DNA from: a virus | Strand: one strand, 5' to 3' | Virus record (IMG/VR): IMGVR_UViG_3300028920_000192 | Location: 1 to 32,600 of that record | Length of the DNA: 32,600 nucleotides | In this document: positions 1 through 8,168 of the stretch, in pieces | Position numbering within the stretch: position 1 is the stretch's first letter | Layout of the letters: each line of letters starts with the position of its first letter | Notes under the pieces: model-generated | The model's database searches: none | The model's input: the letters and a program-made list of their open reading frames with translations, nothing else | What the model was told of the DNA's origin: nothing | Program-made: the position numbers and the translations under genes

Positions 1-1095
1 AACACCGGGAATTAAATTCAACCCTTCGATCACCTTATTAAATGCAAATCCGGAAACGATCACAACCTTTTCCATGAACGATGAAAATACTTTTAATATA
101 TCGATCCCCAACTTGCCAACGGCAACCAAAACATTCAATCCGAATTTCTTGATTTCATCCTGGTTTTCAACAACGGCATTCTTGATCGTTTCAACCGGTG
201 CTTTCAAGAAATCACTTAATGCCGATTCGGTTTCACCAACAAATGCCTTGACGTTCCCTGGTATATCCTTGAATGCTGTATTGACATTTTCCAACCAATC
301 ATTAATCGCCGGTAATGTTTTTTCGAGGATCGGAAGGAATTTCGATCCAAGGGTGATTGCAATATCCAATACACGTTCCCTGAATATCCGAATAAGATTT
401 GCACCTTGTTTGTTGGTTCGTGCAAAATCACCGATTGCATTTTTGGATTGATCCATTGCAATCTTCAATGTCAACATGGCCTTTTGTTGCCGGGTGATGT
501 TCTTTGCATCCATCCCTTCGGCCAATGCCCGGTTTTTAATATCCGTTTCGGTGATTGCAATACCCAACGATTTGATTGATTCCCGTTCCCCCAATAATGC
601 CTTTGTTAATGCCTGGGATGCACCTTCCGCACCACCGGAAAAATTCGTGAATGATGCCAAGTCAATAGCCAATTCATTCACTTGCTTTGACATTTCCAAA
701 GCCGATTCACCGGTGAATCCAAAACCGGTTAATAAATCGCCGGTATCACCCAATAATTTTTTTGCACTTACCGATGAAATGCCGAATGATTTGGCCATTG
801 TTTTGGCCGTTTTATCTGCTTGATCCGCAACATCCTTGAATACCGTTTCAAATTTTGAAATGGTTTCCTGGGCATCCAAGGCAACCTTCACCATCTTTGT
901 TAGCCCGGCAACCACCGCCCCACCGATCACCGATGCAATGGCCAAATATCCAACCTTTAATTTGGATAATATCCCACCTTGCTTTTTCAATTTGTCATTG
1001 GCTTTGCCGGTGCCCTTGGCAATTTCCTTCATGCCTTTTTTGAAATCCTTATCATCAAGGATCGCTTTGATGATCAATTTAATATCATCGGCCAT
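1..1095 (-). CDS. Tail tape measure protein, N-terminal part (runs off the left edge)
   Basis: The frame is open for 365 codons from an ATG at 1095 to the window edge without a stop, so the gene is partial. The product begins MADDIKLIIKAILDDKDF and has a short basic stretch, then a hydrophobic Ala/Gly/Val segment at about residues 48-70, then helical Lys/Ala/Asp-rich sequence with motifs such as KLLGDTGDLLTGFGFTG. This is the usual N-terminal pattern of phage tape measure and minor tail proteins, which set tail length inside the tail tube and help DNA entry. The start overlaps the upstream stop as TAATG, indicating translational coupling. Its place downstream of tail tube and assembly genes fits. 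The C-terminal part, where any lytic domain would sit, is outside the window. Confidence 0.88.
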   Translation of the reverse strand, partial: MADDIKLIIKAILDDKDFKKGMKEIAKGTGKANDKLKKQGGILSKLKVGYLAIASVIGGAVVAGLTKMVKVALDAQETISKFETVFKDVADQADKTAKTMAKSFGISSVSAKKLLGDTGDLLTGFGFTGESALEMSKQVNELAIDLASFTNFSGGAEGASQALTKALLGERESIKSLGIAITETDIKNRALAEGMDAKNITRQQKAMLTLKIAMDQSKNAIGDFARTNKQGANLIRIFRERVLDIAITLGSKFLPILEKTLPAINDWLENVNTAFKDIPGNVKAFVGETESALSDFLKAPVETIKNAVVENQDEIKKFGLNVLVAVGKLGIDILKVFSSFMEKVVIVSGFAFNKVIEGLNLIPGV

Positions 1096-1895
1096 TATGA
1101 TTCACCTTTTTCCTTTTCCTTTCCCTGGGGATTCTCTTGGGGTTTTGTTTTCGGCTTGTCTCGAAATGCATAATCTATACTTGGAGCTTGGGCACGTAAA
1201 TATTCGCCGGTCATTCCACTTAAATTCCGAAGCCAAGAATACATAAAGGTTCCCGATAGAGCTTTCAAATTCATCTTTTCCAACATGATTGAAGCGTTTT
1301 TTTTTACGGAATCGAAATTATAGAAATAGATCAACCAACATATTTGTATCAACTTTTCCATCGTGATATGTTTCTTGAAATATCGGAACGTGCAATTTTC
1401 CCATTTGATCTTCACCCTTGATCCGGCCTGGGTACGTAAATATGCTTGCTGTTTCAAGAGGGTTTTTTTCAAAAGACGGGTGATTTTTTTAAACAACCAA
1501 TCATCCATCATCAAGAATTGCATCATAACATCCGCATTGGCAATCAAATCGAAGCCCCCCTTGATCAATAAATCCTTCCTTCGATCTTCTGCCAATTTCA
1601 TATTCATCAACTTCGCTTGCAATGCCCCAATAATTTCGGCCCATTGGTGGAAAAATTTGTGTTCGTTTTCGTATGTAAAATTGCCAATATATATTGTACG
1701 ATCCCCCACCTGGATCGGCATGGGCTGTTCCTCTAGTAATATATAATCTTCCACCTTCTTATCAATCAATGATTCCACGTTGTTTCCGGCCGAAAGAAAT
1801 TGCTTCACCTTTTCCCGGCCAAAAGATATAACGTTTTGGAATTGGGTTTGTTGATCGTTGAATTGATCCACGAATTTTTTTGCTTTTGATTTCAT
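1095..1895 (-). CDS. Probable tail assembly protein between tail tube and tape measure
   Basis: This 266-residue protein is highly charged, with no signal peptide or membrane segment. I do not recognise a domain. Its position, after the tail tube and directly before the tape measure with a TAATG overlap, is where tail assembly chaperones (lambda gpG/gpGT type) normally sit, so the call rests on context. The central part (about 120-230) is helical and rich in Lys, Met, Phe and Trp. The last 25 residues are a disordered Lys/Glu/Pro tail (KPKTKPQENPQGKEKEKGE). I see no clear slippery heptamer and no second frame that would give a lambda-style frameshift product. The start has AAAAGGGG about 8 bases upstream. 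Confidence 0.6.
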   Translation of the reverse strand: MKSKAKKFVDQFNDQQTQFQNVISFGREKVKQFLSAGNNVESLIDKKVEDYILLEEQPMPIQVGDRTIYIGNFTYENEHKFFHQWAEIIGALQAKLMNMKLAEDRRKDLLIKGGFDLIANADVMMQFLMMDDWLFKKITRLLKKTLLKQQAYLRTQAGSRVKIKWENCTFRYFKKHITMEKLIQICWLIYFYNFDSVKKNASIMLEKMNLKALSGTFMYSWLRNLSGMTGEYLRAQAPSIDYAFRDKPKTKPQENPQGKEKEKGES

Positions 1896-1917
1896 CGTAT
1901 ATCCCCTTTTGGGATTC

Positions 1918-1940
1918 GGGCCGGGGGATCACCCCGGCCC
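1918..1940 (-). promoter_or_regulatory. Stable intergenic hairpin after the tail tube gene
   Basis: This is a perfect 9-base-pair inverted repeat, GGGCCGGGG and CCCCGGCCC, with a 5-base loop. It sits between the tail tube stop (1956) and the next start (1895). Outer bases (GGGA with TCCC) could extend the stem past a small internal loop. No U-run follows it on the transcribed strand, so it is not a typical intrinsic terminator. It could protect the 3' end of the tail tube message or dampen read-through. A similar hairpin follows the major capsid gene. Confidence 0.6.
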
Positions 1941-1955
1941 ATTCCCATCCGTATT

Positions 1956-2516
1956 TTATGATAACGGTTTTTTATCGATGATCAGATAGAAAAGATCACG
2001 TTTGCTATCAGAAATCGTATCATCCTGCAAAGCCCGAACCGTAACAGGAACATTCGCATAATCGCCCGGTGCCCCACTTGTCCAATCACCATTCGGAACA
2101 CAAATGGCATCACGGATTACCAACGTGATTCCCAAACCGTCACGGCCCTGGGATACAAAACGCCATTCGGCCAAGGCAAGGGCATTCGGATTCGATCCAC
2201 CGAAAGCATAAATGAAATTTGGATCACTTGTATCCAAATCAAGATTCCATGCAATCGATAAAACGTTGGGATCAAGCACTTGCATAAATGTAAATGATAC
2301 CGATAAATCAAATTTATCAATATCAACAACATACAAGGTTTGTGGCCCTTCGGTGTTATCGTACCATTCAACCAATTCAAGATTCGGCGAAATGGTTTTT
2401 TCGTTCCCCGTCTTTCCAACATATTGACGAACACCGGAAAGATCGGTATATACTTGCCAACTTGAACGCATGAAATATGATTTGTTGTTGCCCAACCAAT
2501 TATAAATGTTTCCCAT
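1956..2516 (-). CDS. Major tail tube protein
   Basis: This 186-residue, beta-rich protein is soluble and has no signal peptide. The sequence alternates hydrophobic strands with Asp/Asn turns (DKFDLSVSFTFMQVLDP, WRFVSQGRDGLGITLVIRDA), as in tail tube proteins that stack as hexameric rings around the tape measure. Its size, its order before the tape measure and the strong AAAGGGGG site ahead of the ATG fit a very abundant virion protein. The assignment comes from size, composition and position, not from a diagnostic motif. No contractile sheath gene lies beside it, which suggests a non-contractile tail. Confidence 0.65.
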   Translation of the reverse strand: MGNIYNWLGNNKSYFMRSSWQVYTDLSGVRQYVGKTGNEKTISPNLELVEWYDNTEGPQTLYVVDIDKFDLSVSFTFMQVLDPNVLSIAWNLDLDTSDPNFIYAFGGSNPNALALAEWRFVSQGRDGLGITLVIRDAICVPNGDWTSGAPGDYANVPVTVRALQDDTISDSKRDLFYLIIDKKPLS

Positions 2517-2529
2517 CGGTTTCCCCCTT

Positions 2530-3042
2530 TCATTTAATTTTACGAATTACAAAATCAATACTTGATGATTTATCATGTGGGATCGTATCAATTTGTTCCA
2601 TTTTGTATTTTATCTTTCCCCTTTCCATCAAACCCTGTAACATTCCTTCCATGAATGCCTTTCCCGTATCGGTTCGATGTGATGGGTTCCCCTTCGGATC
2701 GGAACATTTTGGATACCGACCCGATTGCATATCCGGCAAAAGTAAAATCATCAACCCATTGGGCTTGATTTTCTTCCACCATGCACAAAAAACATCGGGG
2801 ATGTTTTCAAAATCTTCCAAACAATGGGAAGAAAAAATGAAATCCAAAACCCCATCATTAAAAAATTCCAAATCCTTGCAATTCCATACTATTTGTGCCG
2901 AAGCATAACGCAAATCCGGTTGCACGTCAAGTGATAAAACATCCGGCGATAATCGGTTGGTTCCACAACCAACATCAATTCCATTCTTGAATCGGCCGTT
3001 TTCAATCATCCATTTGGATACACTTTCAAAATCGCTTTTCAT
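2530..3042 (-). CDS. SAM-dependent methyltransferase, last gene of the sugar cassette
   Basis: This is a small class I (Rossmann) methyltransferase of about 170 residues. Motif I is GIDVGCGTN near residues 21-29 of the chosen start. An acidic strand end (LSLDVQ) follows, then DFIFSSHCLEDFEN as the post-I/IV region, then NGLMILLLPD. The fold matches the Methyltransf_11 type that acts on small molecules, sugars or lipids. The ATG at 3042 has AGGGGGATCGG before it. An upstream ATG at 3087, overlapping the previous gene by 16 bp, is possible but has a poorer site. The substrate is unknown. Clustering with glycosyltransferases suggests O-methylation of a sugar. Confidence 0.72.
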   Translation of the reverse strand: MKSDFESVSKWMIENGRFKNGIDVGCGTNRLSPDVLSLDVQPDLRYASAQIVWNCKDLEFFNDGVLDFIFSSHCLEDFENIPDVFCAWWKKIKPNGLMILLLPDMQSGRYPKCSDPKGNPSHRTDTGKAFMEGMLQGLMERGKIKYKMEQIDTIPHDKSSSIDFVIRKIK

Positions 3043-3071
3043 CCGATCCCCCTGGTGGATTACATTTTGAT

Positions 3072-3602
3072 TCACTTTCGTTTCCATGCTAAAAGGTTGC
3101 TTCCTTTCTCGTTATGGTTGCCGATTATATCAACCGAAAATCCGTAATGCATTAAATCCGGCCCCGACCATTCCGATAAATGCCTTTCGTTTTCGTTTCC
3201 ATATTCCGGCCCTTGGGGATATGCACCGTGAGGGCATCCAAGGATCAACATTTTATTGGCATGATCTTCCAATTTTTCAAACGTCTTGATTGCTTCATCC
3301 CTGGCAACGTGTTCCGGCCCATGATACCAAACGATCAAATCATAATTCTTTTCGATCTTCACGGTTCGTATATCGGCACAAATGATATAATTGCATATAT
3401 CCTTTTTCTTCCAATATTCGGTGTTCGATTTAAAGATTTCGATTACATCAATCATATACTTTGCATCGGCAAAATCCTTGATAAACATGGATCGGAAACG
3501 ATTGATGCCGATATATAACACCGTTTTATAATTCAATACATCTGGGATGCACCGGATCAATTGATCATTCCGTTCCGTTTCGATTTCGTGTTCCGTTTTC
3601 AT
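3072..3602 (-). CDS. Divergent methyltransferase-like protein of the sugar cassette
   Basis: This 176-residue protein has the strand-helix rhythm of a Rossmann methyltransferase: KTVLYIGINRFRSMF in the motif I position, MIDVIEI as the second strand, ICADIRTV, then YDLIVWYHGPEHV as the fourth strand. The usual GxGxG loop is reduced to GINRF, so SAM binding may be altered or lost. The ATG at 3602 overlaps the upstream glycosyltransferase stop as ATGA. It may be an inactive partner of the neighbouring methyltransferase or a divergent enzyme. The fold call is moderate and the activity unknown. Confidence 0.55.
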   Translation of the reverse strand: MKTEHEIETERNDQLIRCIPDVLNYKTVLYIGINRFRSMFIKDFADAKYMIDVIEIFKSNTEYWKKKDICNYIICADIRTVKIEKNYDLIVWYHGPEHVARDEAIKTFEKLEDHANKMLILGCPHGAYPQGPEYGNENERHLSEWSGPDLMHYGFSVDIIGNHNEKGSNLLAWKRK

Positions 3603-4333
3603 TTGCATACCATCCAATATCGTTGTTTCAATCGTTCACGCATTTCCTTTTCACAACGGGCTTGCAACCCCGATGATTTATTATTGTGGGATGCCTGGCC
3701 CCCCCACCGGCGATATTTTGCCGATGTAATCCAAGGGATCGAAAGGCAATTGCATTCCATCAAGCATCGGATTTTGAAATCCCAATCTTCATTTGAATTC
3801 ATATAAAATTTCCCGATCCGATCATGGATCGATTTTCTCCAAAGCATCGTTTCCGTATATATCCGATCCGATTTCCATTCTTCCATTACATTCACCGGAA
3901 GGGCCGGAACGATCTTCATGGCCGATCCATCTTCACAAATATCCTGGGCCGAAGTCCATATCACTTCAATTTCATAATCGGCCCCCATCTTCCCCCGGTT
4001 GAAAAATTCAAAGACCGATACCCGGCTTGATATGCTTGCATGATTGAAAAATAAATCATCATCTTGCATAACACAAATCAAATCACCCTTGGCAAGATCA
4101 AGCCCATAATTATACGCCGATGAAATGCCACCATTCTTTTTCCGATGATATTGGATTGATGTTTCACGATTCTTGCAACGGAATTCGGAAATCATGCTTT
4201 CGGTGCCATCGGTTCCACCATCATCCACAATGATCATTTCCTTATTTTCATAATCTTGCATTAAAAAGGAATTGATCGTTTCCCGAAGCAACCCTTTCCG
4301 GTTATATGTTGGGGTGATCACCGAAACCTTCAT
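3599..4333 (-). CDS. Family 2 glycosyltransferase
   Basis: This 244-residue protein opens with the classic GT2 (GT-A fold) start MKVSVITPTYNRKGLL. It continues with IIVDDGGTDGT at about 34-44, which binds the nucleotide, and has CVMQDDDLFF at 88-96 with the DxD-like metal site. A typical acceptor-side region follows (AMLWRKS-like and NEDWDFKIRCL). It should move a sugar from an NDP-sugar to an acceptor in the cytoplasm. Start and stop overlap its neighbours by 4 bp on both sides, so it is tightly coupled within the cassette. Donor and acceptor cannot be read from the sequence. Confidence 0.9.
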   Translation of the reverse strand: MKVSVITPTYNRKGLLRETINSFLMQDYENKEMIIVDDGGTDGTESMISEFRCKNRETSIQYHRKKNGGISSAYNYGLDLAKGDLICVMQDDDLFFNHASISSRVSVFEFFNRGKMGADYEIEVIWTSAQDICEDGSAMKIVPALPVNVMEEWKSDRIYTETMLWRKSIHDRIGKFYMNSNEDWDFKIRCLMECNCLSIPWITSAKYRRWGGQASHNNKSSGLQARCEKEMRERLKQRYWMVCK

Positions 4334-5034
4334 GCCCTGGCCCCCTCATTCATCATCATTTCATATTGTGCCCATAAAATTCCGTAATCTTCCGGCATTT
4401 GCTCTTTCCCCGATTCCCGATCCGGCTTGTATATATAATGAAATATCCGAACATCGGAAACATCATCGGGCAATTCGGAAAGCAACGTATTATATTTTTG
4501 ATCCAATCCATTGATACATCCCTTGAATGCCTGGTTGTAAATCCATTGATCATGCCCGAATTCATTTTGCTTTTTATGGGTTTTCATCAAGGCATCATAA
4601 ATGAATTCACTTATTCCATCACGATCAATCACGATCACCCCGGCATTAAAACAATCACGCCGGATTTCATGCACCATCGATATATCATTCCCCGTTTTTG
4701 CCAATCCGGATATATCCCCAACAATCAATAAATCGGCATCAAGGAAGATCGTTTTTTTGAAATTATACATTCGGAATGCTTCGATGCTCCAATATTTCGG
4801 ATTCACCTTTTTATATTGCCCCATCCTTTCAACATCAACCAATCGGAATTCGGTTCCTGGATATATGTTCCGCAATTCCTTTTTCATATCGGCATCGAAA
4901 TCGGCATCATGGAATATATAAAAAGGTATGCTTCCGTTGGTGATCTTCCCGTTGGCAATAAGTGAATACAACATCACCCTTGCACAACGGAAATAATCGG
5001 CCGTAACAACGGATGCAAAGCAAAGATCATTCAT
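4330..5034 (-). CDS. Family 8 glycosyltransferase
   Basis: This 234-residue protein has the marks of GT8 (glycogenin and LPS galactosyl/glucosyltransferase) enzymes. These are MNDLCFASVVTADYF at the start, an arginine-containing helix (CARVMLYSL), FLDADLLIVGD with the DxD metal site at about 98-106, CFNAGVIVI near 128 and HDQWIYNQ later. These enzymes are retaining transferases that use UDP-sugars. The ATG at 5034 overlaps the upstream gene by 8 bp and begins exactly where homology begins. The longer open frame to 5172 would only add sequence that is a shadow of the upstream gene. It is somewhat shorter than LPS members. Confidence 0.87.
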   Translation of the reverse strand: MNDLCFASVVTADYFRCARVMLYSLIANGKITNGSIPFYIFHDADFDADMKKELRNIYPGTEFRLVDVERMGQYKKVNPKYWSIEAFRMYNFKKTIFLDADLLIVGDISGLAKTGNDISMVHEIRRDCFNAGVIVIDRDGISEFIYDALMKTHKKQNEFGHDQWIYNQAFKGCINGLDQKYNTLLSELPDDVSDVRIFHYIYKPDRESGKEQMPEDYGILWAQYEMMMNEGARA

Positions 5035-5719
5035 GCCCTGGCCCCCAAAATATCCGGCATAATTTATTCCGAATATCCATGTGCATCGTTTGATGGGAAA
5101 GCCCGATCCCGCATTCATCGATTTCCTTGATGGCCGGTTGGATATGTTCCGAAACAAAGCATGATCCAACATGGTTTGAAATGATCATATCATCCCCGTA
5201 TTTAATATCATCTTCCGAATACCCGTTGCATGAAAGGTTGAAAGGAATATCAAGCAACCATCCCGAATCGATAAATGAAAACCCGGTATTCACGAATTTT
5301 GCCGGGCCCGGCTCCACCCATCCGGAATCCTGATATGGTTTTTTCCAATCCTTTACATCATCGAAATCCTTGCCATTGATCCCCAATATGCTTGCTTCCG
5401 TATCTTTCATTTCCTGGATCAACTTGGCAAACAATTCCGGATCGGTGATCATCCTATCATCATCATTCCACCAAATGAAATCGGTTTGAACCATTCCAGA
5501 AAGCATTATACGTGGATGCATCCCAAAATTATGGGTGGAAAGCATATAAACATCGGCATCAACATCAACGATTTCGGATTTATCCAATCCGGCATTATCC
5601 CAAACCCAAACATTTGCCGGAATGGATTGCTTCCGAATGGCATCAACGATCATCGGGATATTTTTATCCCGATTGTAATTCAATATAATCGCCGTGATTC
5701 TATTTTTTACCTTTTCCAC
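5027..5719 (-). CDS. GT2-like glycosyltransferase with an NDDD site
   Basis: This protein of about 230 residues begins, from a GTG at 5719, with ITAIILNYNRDKN, a GT-A nucleotide-binding start. VWVWDNAG lies at about 37-44 in place of the usual VDDGS. FIWWNDDDRM at 81-90 is the probable DxD metal site. A loop with SGWLLDIPFN and GYSEDDIKYGDDM supplies further acidic residues, one probably the catalytic base. The GTG lies in a purine-rich stretch containing AAGG, overlaps the upstream methyltransferase by 20 bp and leaves the fold intact. An ATG at 5770 is less likely because no ribosome site precedes it. The exact start is uncertain. Confidence 0.78.
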   Translation of the reverse strand: MEKVKNRITAIILNYNRDKNIPMIVDAIRKQSIPANVWVWDNAGLDKSEIVDVDADVYMLSTHNFGMHPRIMLSGMVQTDFIWWNDDDRMITDPELFAKLIQEMKDTEASILGINGKDFDDVKDWKKPYQDSGWVEPGPAKFVNTGFSFIDSGWLLDIPFNLSCNGYSEDDIKYGDDMIISNHVGSCFVSEHIQPAIKEIDECGIGLSHQTMHMDIRNKLCRIFWGPGHE

Positions 5720-6329
5720 CCTTGGCCTTTTCCTTTTTCCTTGATATGAAAACCGTGATTTCTTCATCATCAATCGGGATCGTGATGCCGTTGCCGTTGG
5801 TAAATCCGGCATCCTTGATCATTTGGATATATACGTTTTTATCCCGTCTTTTCATATACGGAAGATCACCTTTCGCAACGGCCGTATTCACCCAAACAAT
5901 CAACCGGCCACCTGGATTCAACACCTTGGCAAAATCGGCAATGGTTTTTTCAACTGCTTCATCGTCAATATGTTGCAACGTTGATGCCGTGAATATAACA
6001 TCGGCTTTGCTCTTGGCCAACCCGGTTGCGGATTTGAATTCAACACCTTCCAAATCCCTATAAAATGCTTTGTTGGATTTGATCACGGCCGGAACAATAT
6101 CCATCCCAATATATTTTTTGGGCTTGAATGCTTGTAAAAGAAATGGCACCATCTTCCCAACCCCACAACCATAATCGATCACCGTTCCAACATGGATCGT
6201 TTCGTGATCAAGGGCATCATACACCTTGCCCAAGATACCTTGTGAAATGGGATCGATCTTCCGGATTGCTTCCGGATTCCCCAATAATGTTTGTGCATAC
6301 CTTTCACCAAAGAATTTTTTTGCATCCAT
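5700..6329 (-). CDS. SAM-dependent class I methyltransferase
   Basis: This 209-residue protein has a full class I methyltransferase core. Motif I is VIDYGCGVGK at about 50-59. The acidic motif II is YIGMDIVP at 73-80. ADVIFTASTLQHIDD carries motif IV with a histidine-containing loop, and NPGGRLIVWVNT is motif VI. It is of the small-molecule or sugar type, not DNA-modifying, since no DPPY or target domain is present. The ATG at 6329 follows GGGGGA. The open frame extends to 6422, but that part overlaps the upstream gene. A lysine-rich tail (KKEKAKGGKGKK) closes the protein and overlaps the next start. Confidence 0.85.
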   Translation of the reverse strand: MDAKKFFGERYAQTLLGNPEAIRKIDPISQGILGKVYDALDHETIHVGTVIDYGCGVGKMVPFLLQAFKPKKYIGMDIVPAVIKSNKAFYRDLEGVEFKSATGLAKSKADVIFTASTLQHIDDEAVEKTIADFAKVLNPGGRLIVWVNTAVAKGDLPYMKRRDKNVYIQMIKDAGFTNGNGITIPIDDEEITVFISRKKEKAKGGKGKK

Positions 6330-6339
6330 CGTGTTCCCC

Positions 6340-8148
6340 CTATGAATATATTTTTTTTGTTTCATGGTGCATCCTGGCCCATTTCTTTTCAAGGGCATCC
6401 CGGTTCTTTCCTTCGCATTCAAAATGGATTATATCCCGTTTGATTTTCACCGGTTCCGGTACGTTGTATGTTTGATGGTGGGGTGATCCAACGAATTTAA
6501 AACGCCGGTTCCATGTATAAAATCGTGGTTGCCAATCGGGATAATCCTTGATTTGCTTTTCGGGATCGTTAATATCATTGTAATATTTAAATGTTCGCCG
6601 TGATATTACCCCATATTCAATATTGCTTTCGGCCAACACCGGCAAATATTCGGATAATTCTCTTGAAAAACATTCATCCAAATCCATGATGATAATTCTT
6701 TCCCCATCCCTCACAAACGAACACGATATATTTCTTTGAAGGGCTTGCATATCATGGTAATTCGGATCATACTGGTTTACATAAACAAATGCACCGGCCT
6801 TTTCCAACATCGAAACCGTTTTATCGGTTGATCCACCATCAATTGCAATCACCTTTCCGATGGCCGGATTTTTCATCACCAATTCGATGAATCGGGGCAA
6901 ATTCTTTTCCTCATTTTGCACCATGATCGGCATTGTCAATTTTGCCCTAGGGTGGATGATCCCCGGTGCCTTGTTGCCCGGTGATTGCTGTATTGTTGGC
7001 CCTGGTTGCTTCCTGGTTGGCCCTGGTGGGGTTTTTGCCGGTTTGAAGGTGGAAAGACCCTTTGAAATGAAAATCCTTCGATCCTGGCCCGTATTCATCG
7101 ATGCAAGGGCATCATATATGGTTTGGGCCGGGATATTCATGCAAGGTGGGATAAAATCCTTGTTTGATCTCTTATTCCCATGCCGACAATCGGCCATGTG
7201 CTTCGATCCGCAACCGGCACAAGGCAATTCTGATTTATATATAATTCGGAATGGCCCTTTATAATAATGGGTTCGCAATTCCGGCTTGATGATCGAAAAG
7301 ATTGCAACGGTGGGAACGTGCATTGACATTCCAATATGCATCGGGCCCGAATCCACCGAAACCAATTTATCAAGATCACGAATCAACCGGATCATTTCCC
7401 GGCCAGTCAATTGCCCTTGCAAATCCATGATCCGTTTGTTTCGCCTGGGCTTCATATACCCATCCACCCCGATCAATACAACGATGGAATCCGAATCCTT
7501 TTCGATAATGCAATCAATCAATTCTTGCCATTTGGAAAATCGCCGGTAATCATGGGATGCATCACAAACCAAACCGATATATTTTTTGCCGGATTTCTTT
7601 TTCAAATACGGCTTTTCATCCTGGGTGAAATACAATCTTGGTTCCGGATCATCAAGGTTGACTTGAAATACCTGGTTGTAACAATCGGTTCGATGTTTGG
7701 TATCCCGATGGTTGCACGTTTCCGAATAATTCCGCAAATCTTCCCATGCATCATATTTCTTTAAATCTATATTGACGGACTCTTTAATATCCATCTTCAA
7801 ATTTTCGGCAAGATATGGGTTGTTTTCAAATATTTCTGGAAACCTGGAAAGCATCGATACATCCCGGTTCCCGTTGATGGCCAATTGACGGGCACAAGGT
7901 TCCACCATCAAGAGATCACCCAACCCGGCATCCCTTACAATCAATTGTTTCATATTCCGTTTTTCAAAATACTTTTCCGGATCGGGGATCACCGAAATGG
8001 TTACATATCTGGATTGTAAATCGATGGCCGACCTTCGGGGCACTTGCAACGGCACAAACGGTTTGAACGTGATCCATTTTTTCATTTCCTGGATACAAAT
8101 TTCAACGTCTTTTTCCGATTTGTTGACAACCCACAATTTCGGTTCCAT
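6340..8148 (-). CDS. Bifunctional glycosyltransferase: GT9-like domain fused to GT2 domain
   Basis: This 602-residue protein has three parts. Residues 1-65 form a small domain I do not recognise. Residues about 66-355 look like GT9 (ADP-heptose:LPS heptosyltransferase type), with VRDAGLGDLLMVEP near the start, KYIGLVCDASHDYRRF in the middle, SVDSGPMHIGMSMHVPT as the donor site, and a cysteine cluster (CAGC...C...C). A proline-rich linker at about 370-400 leads to a GT2 domain (402-602) with VIAIDGGSTDKT and IIIMDLDECFS. GT9 is GT-B and GT2 is GT-A, so two different sugar transfers are likely. It is the first gene of the cassette. Two adjacent ATGs exist (8151 and 8148); the second is better spaced from GGGGGG. 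Confidence 0.85.
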   Translation of the reverse strand: MEPKLWVVNKSEKDVEICIQEMKKWITFKPFVPLQVPRRSAIDLQSRYVTISVIPDPEKYFEKRNMKQLIVRDAGLGDLLMVEPCARQLAINGNRDVSMLSRFPEIFENNPYLAENLKMDIKESVNIDLKKYDAWEDLRNYSETCNHRDTKHRTDCYNQVFQVNLDDPEPRLYFTQDEKPYLKKKSGKKYIGLVCDASHDYRRFSKWQELIDCIIEKDSDSIVVLIGVDGYMKPRRNKRIMDLQGQLTGREMIRLIRDLDKLVSVDSGPMHIGMSMHVPTVAIFSIIKPELRTHYYKGPFRIIYKSELPCAGCGSKHMADCRHGNKRSNKDFIPPCMNIPAQTIYDALASMNTGQDRRIFISKGLSTFKPAKTPPGPTRKQPGPTIQQSPGNKAPGIIHPRAKLTMPIMVQNEEKNLPRFIELVMKNPAIGKVIAIDGGSTDKTVSMLEKAGAFVYVNQYDPNYHDMQALQRNISCSFVRDGERIIIMDLDECFSRELSEYLPVLAESNIEYGVISRRTFKYYNDINDPEKQIKDYPDWQPRFYTWNRRFKFVGSPHHQTYNVPEPVKIKRDIIHFECEGKNRDALEKKWARMHHETKKIYS

Positions 8149-8168
8149 CATTCCCCCCGTATGTTAAA

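Noticed and set aside
1095-1200. Lambda-style -1 frameshift near the end of the gene before the tape measure
   Set aside because: The A-rich end has no clear XXXYYYZ heptamer, the next gene starts exactly at the stop (TAATG), and there is no extra open frame for a longer product.
836-1246. Plus-strand open frames across the window, such as this 136-codon one
   Set aside because: They mirror minus-strand genes, lack ribosome sites and show the low-complexity or hydrophobic character of antisense shadows.
1918-1940. Hairpins at 1918-1940, 9694-9717 and 31245-31275 as intrinsic terminators
   Set aside because: None is followed by a proper U-run on the transcribed strand, and co-transcribed genes continue after each.
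5035-5172. Longer N-terminus for the GT8 gene
   Set aside because: The extra 46 residues are the other-frame shadow of the upstream gene; the GT8 pattern begins at the ATG at 5034.
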